Shown: piece after piece, positions 59,573-64,000 of the stretch
How the letters are laid out: every line of letters begins with the position of its first letter
How positions within the stretch are numbered: the first letter of the stretch is position 1
NCBI GenBank assembly: GCA_016721115.1
Contig: JADKIW010000001.1
Location: forward strand, 4,355,501 to 4,419,500
Reading direction: 5' to 3'
Source of the DNA: Candidatus Defluviilinea proxima
Lineage (GTDB): Bacteria > Chloroflexota > Anaerolineae > Anaerolineales > Villigracilaceae
Length of the DNA stretch: 64,000 bases
Position numbers and translations under genes: made by a program
The notes under the pieces: model-generated
Seen by the model: the letters and a program-made list of their open reading frames with translations, nothing else
Told to the model about the DNA's origin: nothing
Databases searched by the model: none

Positions 59573-60838
59573 ATGAAAAAGAAGTTCAATCTGTTGTTTA
59601 CCCTTTTGCTGATCTCAGCCTTTGTCTTGACCGCATGCGGCGGTGGTCAAGCTACCGAGGCCCCTGCGGCAACTGAAGCACCCGCTATGACTGAGGCTCC
59701 CGTCGCCACGGAAGCCCCCGTTGTCGCTACCGAAGCTCCAGCAATGGAACCTGTAACAGTCAGCATCTGGCACTCGTATCACCCAGACGAAAATGAAGAG
59801 AAAGCCTTCAATCAGATTCTTGATCTGTATAAGGCAGAACACCCCAATGTAACAATTGATGTTCTGTATGTTCCGTTCGATCAACTCGCTAACAAATGGT
59901 CAACCGAGGTTGCCGCTGGTGGTGGCCCAGATATGTTCACCATGCCTAACGACGATCTTGGCAACTGGATTCGCGGCGGTCTCGTCGCCCCAGTGGATGA
60001 ACTCGTGGCTGGCCAGCTTGATGGTTTCACCCAGCTCGGCATTGACGGCGTGACCTATGAAGGCAAAATGTACGCTGTCCCTGGTATTGCCAAGGCTGTT
60101 GGTTTGTTCTACAACAAGAGCTTGGTTGAAACAGCTCCCACCACTACTGACGAATTGCTTGCCCAAGTTAAGAGCGGCAAGATCCTCGTTGCCCGTCCGT
60201 GGGATTACTTCAACTACGGTTTCTTCACCGGCGCATTTGGTGGCAAATTGATGGATGAAAACGGTGTCTGTACTGCAGATAAAGGCGGCTTTGTTGAGGC
60301 CTTTGATTACCTCAAGGCGCTTAAGGATGCTGGCGCTGTGTTCGAGCCTGACGAAGGTAAAGCCAACGCCATGTTCACCGATGGCACCGCGGCCTTCATC
60401 ACAACTGGCCCGTGGATGACCGGTGCTTTCAGCGAAAAACTCGGTGACAACCTTGGCTTCGTTGCTCTGCCCGCTGGTCCCGCTGGCCCTGCAACACCCA
60501 TGACCGGTATCGACGGTTGGTATCTCAACCCCAACAGCACCAATCAACAAGCTGCGATCGACTTCGCCCTCTTCGCATTTGGTCCTAAGGGCGCTCAGAT
60601 CTATGCAGATGTTGCAAAAGATCCAATGGCTCGCACTGACATTTCCGCCAGCGATCCATTTGTGAAAACTGCCGCAGAAATTGCGGCCGCTGGATACCCC
60701 CGTCCTCAATCTGCTGAATTCGGCAATTGGTGGGGCGCATTCAATGATGCAACCACAAAGGTTCTTGAAGGCAAATCAGACTCGACTGCTGCTGTAGCAG
60801 AAGCCTGTGCCGCAATGAACACAGCAAACAAAAAGTAA
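59573..60838 (+). CDS. Sugar ABC transporter substrate-binding lipoprotein
   Basis: 421 residues. Signal MKKKFNLLFTLLLISAFVLTACG with lipobox Cys at 22, then an Ala/Thr/Glu/Pro linker (about 25-60), then a family 1 solute-binding fold (VTVSIWHSYHPDENEEKAF, FTMPNDDLGNWIRGG, GIAKAVGLFYNKSL, GTAAFITTGPWMTG). The fold resembles maltodextrin-binding MalE. AAGGAG lies 8 bases upstream of the ATG. Confidence 0.94.
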   Translation: MKKKFNLLFTLLLISAFVLTACGGGQATEAPAATEAPAMTEAPVATEAPVVATEAPAMEPVTVSIWHSYHPDENEEKAFNQILDLYKAEHPNVTIDVLYVPFDQLANKWSTEVAAGGGPDMFTMPNDDLGNWIRGGLVAPVDELVAGQLDGFTQLGIDGVTYEGKMYAVPGIAKAVGLFYNKSLVETAPTTTDELLAQVKSGKILVARPWDYFNYGFFTGAFGGKLMDENGVCTADKGGFVEAFDYLKALKDAGAVFEPDEGKANAMFTDGTAAFITTGPWMTGAFSEKLGDNLGFVALPAGPAGPATPMTGIDGWYLNPNSTNQQAAIDFALFAFGPKGAQIYADVAKDPMARTDISASDPFVKTAAEIAAAGYPRPQSAEFGNWWGAFNDATTKVLEGKSDSTAAVAEACAAMNTANKK

Positions 60839-60856
60839 GAAAGTAGTTGGTAGTAA

Positions 60857-60892
60857 AATGGCGGTGCGTTGTAAATACAACGCACCGCCATT
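60857..60892 (+). other. Strong intercistronic hairpin after the binding-protein gene
   Basis: Perfect 17-base arms: AATGGCGGTGCGTTGTA (60857-60873), 2-base centre, complement (60876-60892). No T run. Position fits protection of the binding-protein mRNA and lower expression of the permeases. Confidence 0.75.
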
Positions 60893-60920
60893 CAAAGTCT
60901 CTCGAGAGGAGATGTACACC

Positions 60921-61928
60921 ATGTCAGAAAAAACAACAGGTGTTTTCGATACGGCAGCGGGGGAAAACCCGACCATAAAAAAGATCACACCATTTCTATA
61001 TATACTGCCCGCATTTCTCGTCATGGGTATAATTACTTTTTACCCCATGGGATATCAGGTCTGGATGTCGTTTACAGACTATGGCATTAAGAATATCCGT
61101 GTTGATGCGCCTTTACCCAACTTTGTAGGTTTCAAAAACTATATCGACATCCTCACTACAAATCTGGGACTCTCCAGCTTTAGCTTCTGGCGTACATTAG
61201 CATTTAATCTTTGGTGGACATTTTCAAACGTTATCTTTCATGTCGCCTTTGGAATTATTATCGCCGTAGCCCTCAACACAGAAGGTTTGTGGTTCAAACG
61301 CTTCTACCGCATGGTATACATTATCCCGATCATTATTCCACAGATCATTATTGCAAACATCTTTCGCAATTTCTTTGACCCAGATTACGGAGCATTTAAT
61401 CAGGGATTGCAATTGATGGGCTCATTATTTCACCTTCCCCCTGAAATGTTCCACATCCGCTGGCTTGACCAATTGGATTACCCATTCCAGAACATACCGC
61501 TCACGCTTTCGTATTTTGCGTTATTGATCACCAATGTCTGGTTGGGTTGGCCTTTCATGACTATTATCGCCACTGGCGCCTTGCAGAGTATTCCCAAGGA
61601 ACTCTTTGAAGCCGCCGAAATTGACGGGGCAACAGGCTGGCAAAGATTCTGGAGCATTACCCTCCCCCTCCTCCGCCCAGCGATGGTTCCTGCGGCGGTA
61701 TACGGTATCGTAGTCACATTCAATCTATTCAACCTTATCTTCTTCCTATCGGCGGGCGGACCCTTGCGACAAACCGAAATTTTGCTCACTGTTGCATTCC
61801 GCCTTGTCAACGAGCAACGAGCCTACGGCGTTGCGGCTGCATTTTCGATCTATGTGTTCCTCATCCTGCTTGGACTTACCCTTTTGACCAACTACATTAC
61901 CAAAGCTACGGAGAGTTACGATGCATAA
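60921..61928 (+). CDS. Sugar ABC transporter permease (MalF type)
   Basis: 335 residues from the ATG at 60921, 10 bases after AGGAG; an in-frame ATG at 60912 is too close to it. Six to seven transmembrane helices, EAA loop EAAEIDGATGWQRFWSITLP that docks to the ATPase. It overlaps the second permease by eight bases. Confidence 0.93.
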   Translation: MSEKTTGVFDTAAGENPTIKKITPFLYILPAFLVMGIITFYPMGYQVWMSFTDYGIKNIRVDAPLPNFVGFKNYIDILTTNLGLSSFSFWRTLAFNLWWTFSNVIFHVAFGIIIAVALNTEGLWFKRFYRMVYIIPIIIPQIIIANIFRNFFDPDYGAFNQGLQLMGSLFHLPPEMFHIRWLDQLDYPFQNIPLTLSYFALLITNVWLGWPFMTIIATGALQSIPKELFEAAEIDGATGWQRFWSITLPLLRPAMVPAAVYGIVVTFNLFNLIFFLSAGGPLRQTEILLTVAFRLVNEQRAYGVAAAFSIYVFLILLGLTLLTNYITKATESYDA

Positions 61929-62868
61929 TCAAACCCCATCTTTCATTCAGAAAATTGGCCGTAAATTTAGCGGAAATTCAGGCGCTGGTCGCAAACTCAC
62001 CTTCTTGCAACAACTTGGCTTGCAACTCTTCCTCGGCACGATTGCTTTCACTGTCCTTTATCCCATGCTGTGGGTGTTCAGCCTCTCCATCAACCCATCA
62101 GATGACATTCGCCCCAAGGAACTTATCCTCATTCCAGAAGGCGCATCCTTTGACACCTATCGCGAAGTGATAAAACAGCCAACCCCAAACCCAGTTTCGT
62201 TTGGACGATTGGCATTCAATAGCTTCAGGTTGTCCTTCACCACCGCATTCGCATCTGTGATTATTGGTGTATTTGCGGCATACGCTTTTTCGCGTTTGCG
62301 ATTTGCAGGGCGTCAGGTTTTTATGATCTCGGTGCTCACGGTTCTCATGTTGCCTGCCATTGCAACCCTGCCAGCTTTGTTCGTATTGCTTAACAAAGTT
62401 GTCTTCGGCGCTGGGAAGACCTTATTCAACCTTCGCAATTCACTTTGGGGTGTTGGCGTTGCCGTGCTTTCAGGTTTGCTTCCGCTTGCCATCTGGAATC
62501 TCAAAGGATACCTCGATACCATCCCCAAGGAACTTGAAGAAGCCGCCCTCATTGACGGATGCACTCCCAATCAGGCATTTTTCCGCGTTACGCTTCCTCT
62601 TGCTGTACCAGCCCTCGCGGTAACAGGTTTCCTCGGTTTCATGAGCACGTGGTCTGAGTTTGTCATCTCGTGGCAATTTCTCACTAAGCCTCAAGACTTT
62701 ACACTTACGATGGCACTCTATGGCATGGTCGGGCAGTTCGCAGGGCAAACGCCTTGGTCAAAATTTGCCGCCTTCGCCATTCTCGTCGCGCTACCCGTTT
62801 CGGTGATATATCTATATCTACAAAAATATATCGTTGGTGGGCTTGCCCTTGGTGGCGTAAAAGGCTAA
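61921..62868 (+). CDS. Sugar ABC transporter permease (MalG type)
   Basis: 315 residues, six transmembrane helices, EAA loop EAALIDGCTPNQAFFRVTLP and the WSEFVISWQFL segment typical of MalG. Forms the channel with the MalF-type partner. Its start lies inside the end of the preceding gene. A terminator follows. Confidence 0.93.
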   Translation: MHNQTPSFIQKIGRKFSGNSGAGRKLTFLQQLGLQLFLGTIAFTVLYPMLWVFSLSINPSDDIRPKELILIPEGASFDTYREVIKQPTPNPVSFGRLAFNSFRLSFTTAFASVIIGVFAAYAFSRLRFAGRQVFMISVLTVLMLPAIATLPALFVLLNKVVFGAGKTLFNLRNSLWGVGVAVLSGLLPLAIWNLKGYLDTIPKELEEAALIDGCTPNQAFFRVTLPLAVPALAVTGFLGFMSTWSEFVISWQFLTKPQDFTLTMALYGMVGQFAGQTPWSKFAAFAILVALPVSVIYLYLQKYIVGGLALGGVKG

Positions 62869-62875
62869 ACACTTA

Positions 62876-62907
62876 CGGGCGGTCACAATGACCGCCCGAT
62901 TTTTTTG
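62876..62907 (+). terminator. Terminator between the permease and amylase genes
   Basis: CGGGCGGTCA (62876-62885), CAA loop, TGACCGCCCG (62889-62898), then ATTTTTTTG. The amylase ATG is 10 bases after the T run. Confidence 0.9.
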
Positions 62908-62916
62908 AGACTGGAT

Positions 62917-64000
62917 ATGAAACGACTTATCACTCTCCTCCTCCTGGCATCCATCATCATCGGATGTGCCCCTGCGACTCAGACCACGCTTCCCCCTACC
63001 CCTCAGCCTGCTTCTGCCACAGCGACAGCACCTGCCGCTGAAACTGCATCAGCCCAATGGTGGCAGGATGCGGTCTTCTACGAGATATTTGTCCGCTCGT
63101 TTTACGATTCCAACAATGACGGCATCGGCGACTTCAACGGCATCATCCAAAAAATGGACTATCTGCAAAGCCTCGGCATCAATGCCATTTGGCTTATGCC
63201 CATTCACCCGTCCCCGTCTTATCATGGGTATGATGTGACCAATTACTACGCCGTCAATACGGAATACGGCTCAATGAACGACTTCAAGAACCTGCTCGCG
63301 GAGGCCCATAAGCGCGATATCAAGATCATTATTGATTTGGTTTTGAACCATACATCCAGCCAACATCCTTTCTTTATCGATGCGAACAATGACCCGCAAT
63401 CACCCTATCGCGACTGGTACGTTTGGAATGACAAATCGAATGGTGCTAACTGGCACGAAGGCAAAAGCGGATACTACTTTGGTCTCTTCTGGAGCGGGAT
63501 GCCAGATTTGAACTATAACAATCCTGACGTCACTGCACAAATGGAGAATGTAGCCCGCTTCTGGCTCGATGACATCGGCGTGGATGGGTTTCGCGTGGAC
63601 GCCGCGAAACATCTCATCGAAGAGAACGGCAAAGTGGAAAACACCCCAGCCACACACGAATGGTACAAAGGCTTTTATAAATTTTACAAAGCCAACAAAC
63701 AAGAGGCTTACGCCGTTGGAGAAGTTTATAACGGCGGTGCGTTCATGGCAAAGACCTACGAGAATCAACTGGATGCCATCTTCAACTTTGAACTCGCCAG
63801 CGCGTTCATATCCAGTCCACAGGCGGGTACGAACATGCCTATCAACTCTGCCTTACGGTTTTCGCTGAAAGACAAGCCTGATTTCAACTTTGCGACCTTC
63901 CTCACCAATCACGATCAAAACCGTGTCATGAGTACATTGAACGGCAATATCGAGCAGGCGAAAGTTGCATCCTTTCTCCTGCTCACAACACCGGGCACAC
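62917..64000 (+). CDS. Alpha-amylase family (GH13) lipoprotein, 3' end missing
   Basis: 361 residues visible from the ATG at 62917; the frame runs past the window end. Signal MKRLITLLLLASIIIGCAP with lipobox Cys, an Ala/Thr/Pro linker, then a GH13 barrel starting WWQDAVFYEIFVRSFYDS. Conserved regions: DLVLNHTS, GFRVDAAKHL (nucleophile Asp), VGEVYNGG (acid/base Glu) and FLTNHDQNR (transition-state Asp). The enzyme would cut starch-like glucans at the cell surface and feed the ABC transporter encoded just upstream. Confidence 0.93.
   Translation, partial: MKRLITLLLLASIIIGCAPATQTTLPPTPQPASATATAPAAETASAQWWQDAVFYEIFVRSFYDSNNDGIGDFNGIIQKMDYLQSLGINAIWLMPIHPSPSYHGYDVTNYYAVNTEYGSMNDFKNLLAEAHKRDIKIIIDLVLNHTSSQHPFFIDANNDPQSPYRDWYVWNDKSNGANWHEGKSGYYFGLFWSGMPDLNYNNPDVTAQMENVARFWLDDIGVDGFRVDAAKHLIEENGKVENTPATHEWYKGFYKFYKANKQEAYAVGEVYNGGAFMAKTYENQLDAIFNFELASAFISSPQAGTNMPINSALRFSLKDKPDFNFATFLTNHDQNRVMSTLNGNIEQAKVASFLLLTTPGT

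Noticed and set aside
59900..60709. Open frame of 269 codons on the minus strand
   Set aside because: Antisense to the sugar-binding lipoprotein, which has a full signal peptide and fold; the reverse frame matches no family.

Overview
The window looks like a chromosomal piece of an Anaerolineae-type Chloroflexota (Anaerolineales-like) bacterium. Support: an alternative complex III operon, an adenosylcobalamin-dependent (class II) ribonucleotide reductase with NrdR, a VorB/KorA-type 2-oxoacid:ferredoxin oxidoreductase, many lipoproteins with Thr/Pro/Glu-rich linkers behind the lipobox, AGGAG-type ribosome binding sites, near-balanced base composition, and dispersed palindromic repeats of kinds common in this group. 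The respiratory and ferredoxin genes suggest a facultatively aerobic heterotroph feeding on alpha-glucans.

Layout. 1-4.4 kb: end of an OmpR-type response regulator and its histidine kinase, then small membrane and haem proteins (DUF4405, DUF2231, a lipoprotein cytochrome c). 4.48 kb: tRNA-Ser(GGA). 4.7-11.4 kb (minus): alternative complex III genes actA, actB (split in two), actC, actD, actE and one more monohaem cytochrome c, with no actF. 11.8-20.9 kb: M48 protease, cysteine hydrolase, M50 protease with TPR repeats, RNase HI, three surface lipoproteins, thiolase. 21-25.5 kb: autoregulated PadR and CPBP protease, then the four-subunit ferredoxin oxidoreductase. 25.6-35.7 kb: HIT protein, UbiB-like kinase, DUF4404, a LacI-type regulator with two matching operators and a ParB-like target gene, a structured candidate RNA, a hybrid-length PAS histidine kinase with a one-domain response regulator, a HAD phosphatase and a decayed copy of its 3' end.

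35.9-42.3 kb is accessory. It ends in what I read as a small integron-type gene-cassette array without an integrase: two complete attC-like sites (RYYYAAC ... GTTRRRY, 129 and 89 bp), one degenerate attC, a further attC relic upstream, a TTGACC-17-TATAAT promoter reading into the array, and three cassettes (AT-rich membrane protein, frameshifted trypsin-like protease, two-TM protein). This is the most interesting region.

42.3-56.8 kb: nrdJ-nrdR, an alpha/beta-hydrolase/acyl-CoA synthetase fusion with an adjacent hydrolase, RNase J with a terminator-containing leader, RF3, MutY, an UlaG-like metallohydrolase and a DMT exporter. 56.9-64 kb: a maltodextrin-type ABC system (ATPase, ROK regulator, binding lipoprotein, two permeases) followed by a GH13 alpha-amylase lipoprotein that runs off the window end. 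Together the last block would cut alpha-glucans at the cell surface and import the products under ROK control.

No rRNA operon, CRISPR array, transposase or phage structural gene was seen.
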